Assembly: GCA_025141835.1 (NCBI GenBank)
Contig: CP081102.1
Location: 2,046,001-2,110,000, forward strand
DNA length: 64,000 bases
Source: Rhodobacteraceae bacterium M385
GTDB taxonomy: Bacteria; Pseudomonadota; Alphaproteobacteria; Rhodobacterales; Rhodobacteraceae
Direction: 5' to 3'
A program made the position numbers and the translations under genes. Positions 15,217-24,353 of this stretch are shown piece after piece. The notes under the pieces are model-generated. The model saw only the letters and a list, made by a program, of their open reading frames with translations. It did no database searches and was not told the origin of the DNA. Within the stretch, counting starts at the first letter, position 1. Every line of letters begins with the position of its first letter.

Positions 15217-16590
15217 TTACGCCGTGGCCCGCATCGCGCTGCGGTTTGCCGAAAGCTCTTCCGCCACCAAGAACGCCAGTTCCAGCGATTGCGAGGCGTT
15301 CAGACGCGGATCGCAAGCGGTGTGATAGCGCGAGGACAGATCCTCGTCCGTCACGGCCCGCACGCCGCCGGTGCATTCGGTCACATCTTGGCCCGTCATC
15401 TCGAAGTGGACACCGCCGGGGATCGTACCCTCGGCACCGTGAACCGCGAAGAATTCCTGCACTTCGCGCAGCACGCTTTCAAATGGACGGGTCTTGTACC
15501 CGCTGTCGGCCTTGATCGTGTTGCCGTGCATCGGGTCGCAGGTCCAGACAACGGGGTGTGCTTCTTCTTCCACGGCGCGGATCAGCTTGGGCATGTGATC
15601 GCCCACTTTGCCTGCACCGAAGCGGTTAATCAGCACGATGCGCCCCGCTTCACGGTTGGGGTTCAGCGTGTCGAGCAGCTCTTTCAGATCCGAGCGCGTG
15701 AGCGTCGGGCCGCATTTGATGCCGATCGGGTTCTGCACACCTTTGCAGAATTCCACATGGGCCCCGTCGGTCTGACGGGTGCGGTCGCCGATCCAGATCA
15801 TATGGCCAGAGCCAGCCAACCATTTGCCCGAAGTGCTGTCCAAACGGCAGAGCGCCTCTTCATACTCCAGCAAAAGCGCCTCGTGCGAGGTGTAGAAATC
15901 AACCGTCGAAAGCTCGTGGTTGGTTTCCGAGGTCAGGCCCGCTGCGGTCATGAAATCCAGCGCATCCTGAATGCGGTTGGCCATATCGCGGTATTTGCCT
16001 GCATCGTCGCTGTCGGTGAATCCAAGCGTCCAGGAATGAACGTGGTGAATATCAGCAAAACCACCGGTCGAAAAAGCACGCACCAGGTTCAGCGAGGCTG
16101 CGGCCTGGGTGTAGGCTTGCAGCATCTTGGCCGGGTTGGGGATACGCGCGGCTTCGGTGAAATCCAGATCGTTGATGATGTCACCGCGGTACGAGGGCAG
16201 CTCCACACCATTTTGGGTTTCCGTGGGCGCCGAACGTGGCTTGGCGAACTGGCCTGCCATGCGGCCGATCTTTACCACAGGCACCTTCGCGCCGTAGGTC
16301 AGCACCATTGCCATCTGCAACATTACTTTGAACGTGTCACGGATGTTGTCGGCCGAGAATTCCGCAAAGCTTTCTGCGCAATCGCCCCCTTGCAGAAGGA
16401 AGCCTTCCCCACGGGACACGGCGGCCAATTCGTCGCGCAGGCGACGCGCCTCGCCTGCAAACACAAGCGGCGGATACTGACGAAGCTGCGCCTCGACCGC
16501 GCCAAGCGCGTCGGCGTCCAGATAGTCAGGCATTTGAACGCGCGGTTTTGCGCGCCAATCAGATTTCGTCCAGCTGCTTGCTGCGGTCAT
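15217..16590 (-). CDS. aroG: Class II 3-deoxy-7-phosphoheptulonate synthase (DAHP synthase)
   Basis: This enzyme condenses phosphoenolpyruvate and erythrose-4-phosphate, the entry step of the shikimate pathway. The 457-residue sequence is of the plant/actinobacterial class II type: LLQGGDCAESF (metal-binding Cys), GRMAGQFAKPRS, IWIGDRTRQ, GIKCGPT, VVWTCDPMHGNT and GGVHFEMTGQDVTEC. The start at 16590 follows GGAG; a start four codons upstream lacks it. It is monocistronic and divergent from the GlxA-type regulator (189 bases between), with a TTGCGC-AA-GCGCAA palindrome at 16697-16710 in the gap. Confidence 0.95.
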   Translation of the reverse strand: MTAASSWTKSDWRAKPRVQMPDYLDADALGAVEAQLRQYPPLVFAGEARRLRDELAAVSRGEGFLLQGGDCAESFAEFSADNIRDTFKVMLQMAMVLTYGAKVPVVKIGRMAGQFAKPRSAPTETQNGVELPSYRGDIINDLDFTEAARIPNPAKMLQAYTQAAASLNLVRAFSTGGFADIHHVHSWTLGFTDSDDAGKYRDMANRIQDALDFMTAAGLTSETNHELSTVDFYTSHEALLLEYEEALCRLDSTSGKWLAGSGHMIWIGDRTRQTDGAHVEFCKGVQNPIGIKCGPTLTRSDLKELLDTLNPNREAGRIVLINRFGAGKVGDHMPKLIRAVEEEAHPVVWTCDPMHGNTIKADSGYKTRPFESVLREVQEFFAVHGAEGTIPGGVHFEMTGQDVTECTGGVRAVTDEDLSSRYHTACDPRLNASQSLELAFLVAEELSANRSAMRATA

Positions 16591-16779
16591 AACTTTCTCC
16601 AATGTCGCAGGGATCGAAGACCTCTCTACACAAGGCCCGCCCCGCTTCCAATCCCGGAATTTCCTAATCTACGACATCGAAATTGCCGCCGTGGGATTGC
16701 GCAAGCGCAATATAAGTGCTTTCGCTAATTCTTACGATAGGTATGCCACGCCTATTCGGCCACATCGGAAGGTTGAGAA

Positions 16780-17775
16780 ATGTCGGACAAAGGTGCCCGC
16801 CTGCGCCCAAACGAAGGCCCGAAACGGTTTATCTTCGTGTTGCTGGATCAGTTTACCATGCTGTGTTTCGCCTCAGCCGTGGAAGCGCTGCGCATCGCCA
16901 ACCGCATGTCGGGCCAAGAGTTGTATGAATGGACCCTTGCGGGCGAAGGTGGCGAATACGCGCAATGTTCAGCCGGGATTTGGTTCCGCCTCGATAGTGA
17001 CCTTGATGAACTGAGCCGCGACGATGTGGTGTTGTTGTGTGGTGGTATTGATGTGGCCGGGGCGACAACCAAACGCCTGCTCAGCTGGATACGGCGCGAG
17101 GCCCGCAAAGGTCCGGTGATCGGCGGGTTGTGCACGGCGGGCTACACCTTGGCCAAGGCGGGGCTTCTGGACGGCAAACGCGCCACCACCCATTGGGAGA
17201 ACCAAGACAGTTTCGCTGAAGAGTTCGAGGATGTGACCCTTACGAAATCCGTCTTCGTGGTTGATGGCAATCGGATCACCACGGCGGGGGGAACGGCCTC
17301 GATTGATCTGATGCTGAAACTGATCGCCGAGGATCATGGCGAAGATCTGGCCAATCTGGTCGCCGATCAACTGATCTACACCTCGATCCGAACGGACCAG
17401 GACACCCAACGCCTGTCGATCCCGACGCGCATCGGCGTGCGGCACCCGAAACTGGGCCAAGTCATTCGGATGATGGAACAAAACATCGAAGACCCGATCA
17501 GCCCCGCGCAATTGGCGATGGATGTGGGCATGTCCACGCGCCAGCTCGAGAGGCTGTTTCGCCGGTATCTCAACCGCTCTCCGAAGCGGTATTATATGGA
17601 GTTGCGCCTTGGCAAAGCCCGTAACCTTCTGATGCAGACGGATATGAGTGTAATCAACGTGGCGCTGGCGTGCGGCTTTGCCTCTCCGTCGCATTTCTCC
17701 AAATGCTACCGCGCCCATTATGACACGACCCCTTACCGCGAACGTGGCAGCCACGCGGCCCGCGTCAAAACATGA
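16780..17775 (+). CDS. GlxA-family transcriptional regulator (DJ-1/PfpI domain plus AraC-type HTH)
   Basis: The 331-residue regulator has an N-terminal class-I glutamine-amidotransferase-like (DJ-1/PfpI) domain at about residues 17-195, with the nucleophile-elbow Cys118 in GGLCTAGYTL and the following RATTHW. A double AraC-type helix-turn-helix occupies about 235-322 (AMDVGMSTRQLERLFRRYL and NVALACGFASPSHFSKCYR). Related regulators control carnitine, choline/glycine-betaine or arginine use. The ligand here is unknown. Its stop overlaps the next gene's start (ATGA), suggesting joint expression with an anchored extracytoplasmic protein. Confidence 0.87.
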   Translation: MSDKGARLRPNEGPKRFIFVLLDQFTMLCFASAVEALRIANRMSGQELYEWTLAGEGGEYAQCSAGIWFRLDSDLDELSRDDVVLLCGGIDVAGATTKRLLSWIRREARKGPVIGGLCTAGYTLAKAGLLDGKRATTHWENQDSFAEEFEDVTLTKSVFVVDGNRITTAGGTASIDLMLKLIAEDHGEDLANLVADQLIYTSIRTDQDTQRLSIPTRIGVRHPKLGQVIRMMEQNIEDPISPAQLAMDVGMSTRQLERLFRRYLNRSPKRYYMELRLGKARNLLMQTDMSVINVALACGFASPSHFSKCYRAHYDTTPYRERGSHAARVKT

Positions 17776-18833
17776 ACAGGCGGGTGCTCTTCGGCGGCAT
17801 CATCGGCCTTATTTTGGTGGCCGGTGTTTCGCTGATGATGGGAGGCCCGCAACAATCGCTCCGCTCTTTGCGCGATGCTCGTGCCTTGGCGGCGCTGCCC
17901 CAAGTGCCCGTCGCGCCACTTCTGCGCTTAGAGGACGGCACGCCCGACGTTGTGATCTTTGAAGACGGTGGTGAAGGGTGGTTTGAGTTAGATATCACCG
18001 CCCTGCCCGCCGATACCCAGATCGGATTTCATACTGGCCGGATGATTGATTTGTTTGCCGGCGGCGATCACGTCCCGGTCTATTGCAGCAGCCAACGCAC
18101 AAAGGTGCTTTGGACCATACGCGACGGGCATATCGCCGATGATTACGCTTTCTGCAATCCGCGCCGGATGGACCTTGGCCCCTTGCGTGAATTCTCGACC
18201 GCCGTGGAGATGATCGAACAGGACCTCCCCCGTGACGCCGTGCTGGAGCTGCGGGCCGAAGTGGCTGCCGACCCTACCCGTGCGATGATCTCCGGTCCGC
18301 GTTCGATGGTGCCTTATACACAGCGCTACATCCTCACGCCGCCTCTGATGTGGTATCTGGAGGGTGTCCCCCCGTACCGCCATGAGGTTGAAGACGAGAT
18401 CGAAGCTCGGATCATCGCGCATTTGGGCCACGCGCAATTGGCCTTCCGTCGTCGCCCCAGCACAAACCCAAACCTCAGCTATCGCGGCGGCGACGGAGAG
18501 GCTGCGCCGATATCTGGCATGGCGATTGCCCACAATGGCACCACCGGTATTCTGCCCGGTGTCTGGGGTGAACCCTATGAGATTTGGATTGATTGCGTCC
18601 CCGAAGCCTGCGCCAACATCGCAACCCTTGATCTAAACGGCCTGTTCGACAGGGGGCGTGATCTTGCGGGCCTACGCGGCGCTTTGAGCCAAATGGTCGA
18701 GAACCCAAACCCCGAAGGCACCCCCACACCGCTGGATTGGTATCCAACGTTGGCCGAGCTGGAATCTGGTGCGACGCGCATCGCAGAGCCGATCGAAATC
18801 ACCTATCAGACCCGCTACATCCAACGCCCCTAA
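17772..18833 (+). CDS. Unknown protein with N-terminal membrane anchor
   Basis: This 353-residue protein is not recognised. Residues 5-24 form a single hydrophobic anchor after a short basic tip (MNRR), so the rest is probably periplasmic. The body has cysteines at 105 and 128 and a CVPEAC motif near 275, which might form disulfides. It is rich in proline and acidic residues and has no repeats. The ATG lies within the last codons of the GlxA-type regulator (4-base overlap). It converges with the 90-residue gene at 18830 with overlapping stop codons. Confidence 0.7.
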   Translation: MNRRVLFGGIIGLILVAGVSLMMGGPQQSLRSLRDARALAALPQVPVAPLLRLEDGTPDVVIFEDGGEGWFELDITALPADTQIGFHTGRMIDLFAGGDHVPVYCSSQRTKVLWTIRDGHIADDYAFCNPRRMDLGPLREFSTAVEMIEQDLPRDAVLELRAEVAADPTRAMISGPRSMVPYTQRYILTPPLMWYLEGVPPYRHEVEDEIEARIIAHLGHAQLAFRRRPSTNPNLSYRGGDGEAAPISGMAIAHNGTTGILPGVWGEPYEIWIDCVPEACANIATLDLNGLFDRGRDLAGLRGALSQMVENPNPEGTPTPLDWYPTLAELESGATRIAEPIEITYQTRYIQRP

Positions 18834-19102
18834 GCGTCCTTGAACCGCGCTGCACGCCCGCCGCGACGCCCCGTCGGCGGCTTATCCGCCAAGCCTTCTG
18901 CCAGAACCACCTTCATCGGATGATCCGCTGGTTCCGCCGCATATCGCTCTAGCAACGCCTCGATCATGGGCGCGTGGTCATTGGCCTGAACGCTCAGCGC
19001 CCAATCCACAAAAATCGACCGGCATTCAGGCGCCGAGATGCCCTCTATCTTGAAGGCCTCGCGGATCAGGCCCTTGGGGTCATTGGGGTCTTGGTCATTC
19101 AT
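18830..19102 (-). CDS. Small conserved-looking protein downstream of glnE
   Basis: This 90-residue soluble protein is not recognised. It begins MNDQDPNDPKGLIREAFKIE, has a central segment with Cys27 and a helical middle, and ends in a basic RRGGRAARFK tail. The start lies 7 bases after the glnE stop, so it is almost surely on the glnE transcript. The stop codon overlaps that of the convergent 17772-18833 gene. Its position after glnE and its coding-like composition support it as real. Confidence 0.65.
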   Translation of the reverse strand: MNDQDPNDPKGLIREAFKIEGISAPECRSIFVDWALSVQANDHAPMIEALLERYAAEPADHPMKVVLAEGLADKPPTGRRGGRAARFKDA

Positions 19103-19109
19103 GGTGCGG

Positions 19110-21893
19110 TTACTCGGTTGGAGTTAGAATTTTGTTGATTATAGCGGTGGCGGTCTGGCGGGATTGGTCCAACTGCGTCACCAAATCCTCCGTCGCCGTC
19201 ACCCCGGCCATGCGCAGCAGGAAGGCGCGGCCCCCTTCGCCGGTATTGGCGACCTCCAGGGAGGCATCGGTCAGCAAGCGCCCGCCTTGGGAAACGGTCT
19301 GAAACAGCCCGTAGGCTTGGGCCAATTGCGCCGCGTCCTCTGCCCCGATCAACCCGGCCTGAGCGGCCGCCTCGATCTGCGCCAGACTGCCCTCCACGGC
19401 GCGACCCGCTGACAAGGCCAGCGCTTGGGCTATCAGCGCAATGTCCTGCAACCCGCCCGCCCCGTCACGCACTGACCATGTGCTGCCCGCCCGCCCCGCC
19501 TCTTGCAGGCGCGCGCGCATGACGGCGGCTTCGGGCAAAACGCTGGCGTCATCTTTGCGGCCCTCGATCATCGTGCGCCGGATCGCGTCTACGTCACGCG
19601 CCAAGCTGGTGTCGCCCGCCACAACACGGGCGCGGGTCAGGGCCATGTGTTCCCAAACCCAAGCCTCCTCTCGTTGATAGCGCTCGAACGACGACAGCGC
19701 CGTGGCCACCGGCCCCTGCCCGCCCGATGGCCGCAAACGCATATCTACGTCGTAGAGCTTCCCCTCTGCGGTGCGCGCGCTAAGCGCCGTAATCATCGTT
19801 TTGGTCGCCTTGGCAAACCAGCCGCGCGGATCGAGGGGGCGGCGTCCGTCGGTCATTTCCACCCCTTGGGCGTCGAAAATCACGATCAGGTCCAGATCCG
19901 AAGTGGCGGTCATTTCGCGCACCCCGAGCGATCCCATGGCCAAAACCACACCGCCCCGCCCCGGTGCCTCTCCGTGGCGCCGGGCCACATCGGCGCAGAC
20001 GCAGGGCCACAGGGCCGCTACGACCGCTTGGGCCACATCGGAATATTGCCGTGCCGCGTCCTTGGCGTCGATCAGCCCGCGCAGCATGTGAACGCCGACA
20101 CGGAAGTGCCACTCTTTCTGCCAACGCCGCGCGGTGTCCAACTGCGCCTCGTAATCCAGAGGGGCCAGAGTTGCACCAAGGTCATCGGCCAGACCCTGTG
20201 CACCGGGCCAATCCGCAAAGAACTGCCCATCAAGAACCGCATCCAGAACCCGGCTGTGCCGCGACAGATAGGCCGCAAGGCCGGGGGCCGTGGCGCAGAT
20301 ATCAACCAGCAAATCCACGAGGCTCGGGTTGGCATCAAAGAGCGAGAATATCTGCACTCCCGCAGGCAAGCCTCGTAGAAATCCATCAAAGTTTGACAGC
20401 GCCTCGTCAGGGCGGGCGGATTGGGTGAAACGGTTCAGAAGATCGGGCTTGAGGCGTTCAAAAATGGCCTGCCCGCGTTCTGACTTCAGGGCCGGATAGC
20501 CGGGCCAGCGGGCCACGATATCTTGGGCCGCCTCCGACAGAACCGGCGCGACACTTGTGCTGGATTTGGAGGCGTAGAGGTCCTGGGTCAGGGTGGCGAC
20601 CGCATCCAACCGCTCCTCCAACATTGCGCGATACCGCGCCGTGTTGTCCTCGCCGCTTAACCTTGCGAGGCGGTCGAAACCTTCCGGCGTTTTGGGCAGG
20701 GAATGGGTTTGCGCGTCGTCGATCATCTGCAAGCGGTGTTCGGCCTCGCGCAGGGCGGCGTAGTGATCGGCCAACGTGCTGGCGTCTTCGCGCGTGATCC
20801 AATCGGCCCTTGCAAGGGCGGCCAGCGCCTTCACTGTGCGCGGCTGGCGCAGGCTTGGGTCCCGGCCCCCGGCGACAAGCTGGCGGGTCTGGGCGAAGAA
20901 CTCGATCTCACGGATACCGCCGTGGCCGAGCTTCAGGTTTCGCCCTTCCAGCTCTTTCCCATGCAGGCCCTTATGGTCGCGAATGCGCTGGCGCATATCC
21001 ATCGTTTCGGCCACGGCGGCAAAGTCCAGATGCTTGCGCCAGACGAAAGGCGTTAACGCCGTTAAGAAATTCGCCCCCGCCTTCGTGTCCCCCGCCGCCG
21101 GACGCGCCTTGATATAGGCGGAACGTTCCCACGTCCGGCCCTCGCCCTCATAATACCGCTCTGCCGCTGTCATAGAGATGCACACTGGCGTGACCGATGC
21201 ATCGGGGCGCAAACGCAAGTCGGTGCGAAACACGTAGCCGTCCTTGGTGGGATCATTCAGCGTCGCGGCCATGGCGCGGGTGGCTTTGATGAAGCCTGCG
21301 CGCGCCTCCATTTCCTCGGCCGGACCATCGAAGCGAGAGTCATCAAACAAGCAAATCAGGTCGATGTCGGAGGAGTAGTTCAACTCTCCCGCTCCCATCT
21401 TGCCCATCGCCAAAGCCACCATTCCGGCCCCATCGTTCACAGCGTCGGCCTCGGTCTGGCCGGGGATCTTGCCGCGCCGCGCTTGCGCCGCCACATGCAC
21501 CGACAAAGCCGCCGCCACACAGGCATCGGCGAAACCTGTCCAGGCCTGCGTGACAGTGGCCAGCCCCCAGACGCCACCCAAGTCCGCCAACCCCACCACC
21601 AATGCCGCGCGTCGTTTCAACTGCCGCAGGCCCGCGTCGATCGTGGAAACGGTTAATGTCGCTGTCTCCTCGATCAGGCCGGCGATCACCTCCTCCGGTT
21701 CTTCGGACAGGGCGTGGGATAGCCAATGGCCCTCCTTGCGGATCAACTCCGCCAGATAGGGAGAGGAGCCGGCGGTGCCGGAAATCAGCTCGGACAACTC
21801 CGGCGACAGATCGTGCATCTGGGTTAACGCCTCGGCCCCACGATCGGGCGCATAGGCAAGGGGCGTGCGGGTCAGGCGGGCGGCGAAGGGCAT
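19110..21893 (-). CDS. glnE: Bifunctional glutamine synthetase adenylyltransferase/adenylyl-removing enzyme
   Basis: GlnE adds or removes AMP on glutamine synthetase in response to PII and glutamine. At 927 residues it is full length. The N-terminal removase domain has GELNYSSDIDLICLFD (Asp177, Asp179), and the C-terminal transferase domain has GVREMTATSDLDLIVIFD. Each is followed by its helical bundle motif (LGHGGIREIEFFAQ and DGAGGLQDIALIAQ). Both nucleotidyltransferase sites keep their acidic pairs. The 90-residue gene follows 7 bases downstream. Confidence 0.95.
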   Translation of the reverse strand: MPFAARLTRTPLAYAPDRGAEALTQMHDLSPELSELISGTAGSSPYLAELIRKEGHWLSHALSEEPEEVIAGLIEETATLTVSTIDAGLRQLKRRAALVVGLADLGGVWGLATVTQAWTGFADACVAAALSVHVAAQARRGKIPGQTEADAVNDGAGMVALAMGKMGAGELNYSSDIDLICLFDDSRFDGPAEEMEARAGFIKATRAMAATLNDPTKDGYVFRTDLRLRPDASVTPVCISMTAAERYYEGEGRTWERSAYIKARPAAGDTKAGANFLTALTPFVWRKHLDFAAVAETMDMRQRIRDHKGLHGKELEGRNLKLGHGGIREIEFFAQTRQLVAGGRDPSLRQPRTVKALAALARADWITREDASTLADHYAALREAEHRLQMIDDAQTHSLPKTPEGFDRLARLSGEDNTARYRAMLEERLDAVATLTQDLYASKSSTSVAPVLSEAAQDIVARWPGYPALKSERGQAIFERLKPDLLNRFTQSARPDEALSNFDGFLRGLPAGVQIFSLFDANPSLVDLLVDICATAPGLAAYLSRHSRVLDAVLDGQFFADWPGAQGLADDLGATLAPLDYEAQLDTARRWQKEWHFRVGVHMLRGLIDAKDAARQYSDVAQAVVAALWPCVCADVARRHGEAPGRGGVVLAMGSLGVREMTATSDLDLIVIFDAQGVEMTDGRRPLDPRGWFAKATKTMITALSARTAEGKLYDVDMRLRPSGGQGPVATALSSFERYQREEAWVWEHMALTRARVVAGDTSLARDVDAIRRTMIEGRKDDASVLPEAAVMRARLQEAGRAGSTWSVRDGAGGLQDIALIAQALALSAGRAVEGSLAQIEAAAQAGLIGAEDAAQLAQAYGLFQTVSQGGRLLTDASLEVANTGEGGRAFLLRMAGVTATEDLVTQLDQSRQTATAIINKILTPTE

Positions 21894-21962
21894 GAGCGGT
21901 CTTCCGGTTCGGTCCGAATGGAACTAGCTAGGTCACGAATGGAATGGCAGGGGATTGGGACA

Positions 21963-22433
21963 GTGTCAAAGTCGTTAAAGCGCGTGCGCCGTGCGTTGGA
22001 AGAAGCAGGCGTCACGGTGGAGGTGCTAGAGATGTCGGACGGCACGCGCACCGCCGCCGATGCGGCACAGGCGGCGGGCTGCGCATTGGACCAGATCGCC
22101 AAGTCGATTATTTTCCGTGATGAAGCCAATGGCGAGGCCGTTTTGTTCGTGACCGCAGGGGGCAACCTTGTGGACGCGGAGAAGGCCAGCGCGGTGGCGG
22201 GTGTGCCTTTGGGAAAGGCCGACGCGGGGTTGATCCGCAAGCAGACCGGTTTTGCCATTGGCGGCGTGTCGCCCGTGGGGCATCTGTCGCCGATCCGCGC
22301 GTGGTACGACCCACGTTTGCTGGATTTCGACGTGGTCTATGCCGCCGCTGGCACGCCGCGCCATATCTTTGCAATTGCACCGCAGACGCTGGTGGATTTG
22401 GCGGGTGCAAAGGCGGCGCAGTTTACGGGTTAA
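21963..22433 (+). CDS. YbaK/EbsC-type aminoacyl-tRNA deacylase
   Basis: This 156-residue YbaK/ProX-family protein probably hydrolyses mischarged tRNA. The family signatures are QIAKSIIFR (catalytic Lys region), VLFVTAGGNLVD and AIGGVSPVGH near the loop that closes the pocket. The start chosen is a GTG at 21963, giving the usual MSKSLKRVRRALEEAG beginning; AGGGGAT lies upstream. An ATG at 21918 would add 15 residues. The gene converges with lpxB, and two copies of a TTAAnGCCGTTA motif sit at the junction. Confidence 0.85.
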   Translation: MSKSLKRVRRALEEAGVTVEVLEMSDGTRTAADAAQAAGCALDQIAKSIIFRDEANGEAVLFVTAGGNLVDAEKASAVAGVPLGKADAGLIRKQTGFAIGGVSPVGHLSPIRAWYDPRLLDFDVVYAAAGTPRHIFAIAPQTLVDLAGAKAAQFTG

Positions 22434-22461
22434 AGCCGTTAGGAAAGGTTAAGGCCGTTAA
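22430..22461. repeat. Two tandem TTAA-nGCCG-TTA motifs at the ybaK-lpxB junction
   Basis: TTAAAGCCGTTAG (22430-22442) and TTAAGGCCGTTAA (22449-22461) lie 19 bases apart in the same orientation. They match a motif found exactly as TTAACGCCGTTAA at 21053, 22939 and 28806. Confidence 0.5.
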
Positions 22462-23585
22462 GATTTGACCGCCTTAAGCACAGATCGGGCGGCCCGGATA
22501 CCGGGCGCTTCCTGCCCCAGCCCCAGCCGGTCCATCGTCAACGCCATGGCACCCTCTTGCCCGCTGTCACCGTGCAAAATCGCCTCAAGCCCCGCGCGAA
22601 TGGCATCGGGTTTGCAGTTCTCGGCCAGGAATTCCGGCACGACACGGGTTTCCGACACCAGATTAACCAAGGTCACCGTATCAATCCGGATCGCGCGTTT
22701 CATGATCGCCCGTGTCAGCCAGTTCATGTCATAGGCAATCACCATGGGCGTGCCATTGGCGGCGAGTTCCAGCGACACGGTGCCAGACGCCGCAAGCGCC
22801 CCATCGGCGCAGGCAAAGGCGGCACGCTTTTGGACGGCGTCCGAGGCATCCACCACAATCGGTTGCTGCGCCCAATCCTGGGTCATCCGCTCTACCGTCG
22901 CGCGGGTATGGGGCAACGTGGGCAAAACCAGCGAAGCGTTAACGCCGTTAAGGGCTTGGCCGAAAACCGGCAGCAAACGCGATACTTCCGACCCCCGTGA
23001 ACCGGGAAGCACCAAGACCACAGGACCTTCCGTCATCCTATGGCTACTGCGAAACGCAGACACTTCCGCCGCAGTCGCCAAGGGCTCCGACACCACCGGG
23101 TGGCCGACGAAATCGCAGGTCATCCCCGCCGCCTCCATATAGGGCGGCTCAAACGGCAGAAGCGCCAGAACATGGTCGATCACTCGGGCCATTTTGGTCG
23201 CCCGCTTTGGTCGCCACGCCCATACCGACGGGGCCACGTAGTGTATGGTCTTCAGCGCAGGGTTAGCGTCGCGGGCCAGTTTGGCGACGCGCAGGCCGAA
23301 ATCGGGGCTGTCGATGGTGACCAAAGCCTCCGCCCCAGAGGCAGCCACAGCGCGGGCTGTCTCAGCAATGCGGCGCTTGAGGTGGCGGTACTTCGGCAAA
23401 ATCTCGGCGATGCCCATCACGGCGAGTTCTTCATAGGGAAACAGCGACGCCATGCCTTGAGCCGCCATCATCGGGCCGCCGACCCCCACGGCCTCAACCG
23501 CCACGTCGATATCCGCGAACCCCTGCAACAATGCGCCGCCGAGGCGGTCGCCCGAGGGCTCTCCGGCGACGAGGAACAGCTTCAA
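22458..23585 (-). CDS. lpxB: Lipid-A-disaccharide synthase
   Basis: LpxB joins UDP-2,3-diacylglucosamine and lipid X to form the lipid A disaccharide at the inner face of the membrane. The 375-residue GT19 protein shows FLVAGEPSGDRLGG at the N-terminus, GVGGPMM, IHYVAPSVWAWRPKRA, FVGHPVV, VLPGSRGSEVSRLLP and ASGTVSLELA. The start overlaps the lpxI stop by 4 bases. It is the last gene of the lpx block. Confidence 0.95.
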   Translation of the reverse strand: MKLFLVAGEPSGDRLGGALLQGFADIDVAVEAVGVGGPMMAAQGMASLFPYEELAVMGIAEILPKYRHLKRRIAETARAVAASGAEALVTIDSPDFGLRVAKLARDANPALKTIHYVAPSVWAWRPKRATKMARVIDHVLALLPFEPPYMEAAGMTCDFVGHPVVSEPLATAAEVSAFRSSHRMTEGPVVLVLPGSRGSEVSRLLPVFGQALNGVNASLVLPTLPHTRATVERMTQDWAQQPIVVDASDAVQKRAAFACADGALAASGTVSLELAANGTPMVIAYDMNWLTRAIMKRAIRIDTVTLVNLVSETRVVPEFLAENCKPDAIRAGLEAILHGDSGQEGAMALTMDRLGLGQEAPGIRAARSVLKAVKS

Positions 23586-24349
23586 GGGCCCGCCCGTAGG
23601 CTAATGCCTGTCTCCGCGCAGGCCTCCAGAATCGCGTCTCGGCCTAAAAGCAGCACGTTTTCGGCGGCAATCTCGATCCCCGACAGGCCCGCAGCGGCGG
23701 CGTTGTGGATCGTGTCGGGGCCAATGGCGGGCATATCCACCCGCAAATCTTGGCCCAGTTTGGGACGTTTCACCAAAACCCCGCGCGATCCGGGCATGGT
23801 GCGCCCGACGAAATCCAACATCACATCGGTGCCTTGCAGGGTTTCCACCCCAATCACCTGCCCGCGCGCCACGACAACGCCCTGACCCACATCGTGCGGA
23901 CCCAAAGCATCGAGCACGGCGCGGCCCCGAGCGGTGTCTTTGTCAGACAAGTCTTCGCCCGCTAAAACGCCCACCGGAGCGACAAGGTCAGGCCGGATAT
24001 CCTTGGCTCCGACAACCTTGAAACCCGCCCCTTCGATCACATCGATCACGGCGCGCAAAAGAGCATCATCGCCCTGCCCCATGGCCTGCATAATAAGCGG
24101 CATTTTTGACGCGGTCAGCGGGTCAAACGCGACGGGGTCCAGCGGTGGACGGGACATGGCACCGGCAAGGCAGACCTCTGTCACATCGCGTTTTCGCAAT
24201 TCATCGAACAAAAGCCCCAACTGCTCGAACCGCGCATCCACAGTGGGTACGACGGAAACCGGCATCCCCTTGAAGCCCACCACTTCGGCGGAGCCTGCTT
24301 CGAGGAGTAGGCTCGGCAAGGCACCTTTTCCTGCTAAGATCGCGCGCAT
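23582..24349 (-). CDS. lpxI: UDP-2,3-diacylglucosamine pyrophosphatase LpxI
   Basis: LpxI cleaves UDP-2,3-diacylglucosamine to lipid X and UMP, replacing the unrelated LpxH in many alphaproteobacteria. The 255-residue protein has the two-domain pattern of the family, with the N-terminal part reading AILAGKGALPSLL and VCLAGAMSRPPLDP, and the C-terminal part VVVARGQVIGVETLQGTDVML and DMPAIGPDTIHNAA. It lies between lpxA and lpxB, which fits the pathway. The start is 4 bases after the lpxA stop codon. Confidence 0.93.
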   Translation of the reverse strand: MRAILAGKGALPSLLLEAGSAEVVGFKGMPVSVVPTVDARFEQLGLLFDELRKRDVTEVCLAGAMSRPPLDPVAFDPLTASKMPLIMQAMGQGDDALLRAVIDVIEGAGFKVVGAKDIRPDLVAPVGVLAGEDLSDKDTARGRAVLDALGPHDVGQGVVVARGQVIGVETLQGTDVMLDFVGRTMPGSRGVLVKRPKLGQDLRVDMPAIGPDTIHNAAAAGLSGIEIAAENVLLLGRDAILEACAETGISLRAGP

Positions 24350-24353
24350 CGGA

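Noticed and set aside
21053..21065. TTAACGCCGTTAA as a CtrA site
   Set aside because: The spacing between the TTAA halves is 5 bases, not the 7 needed for CtrA.
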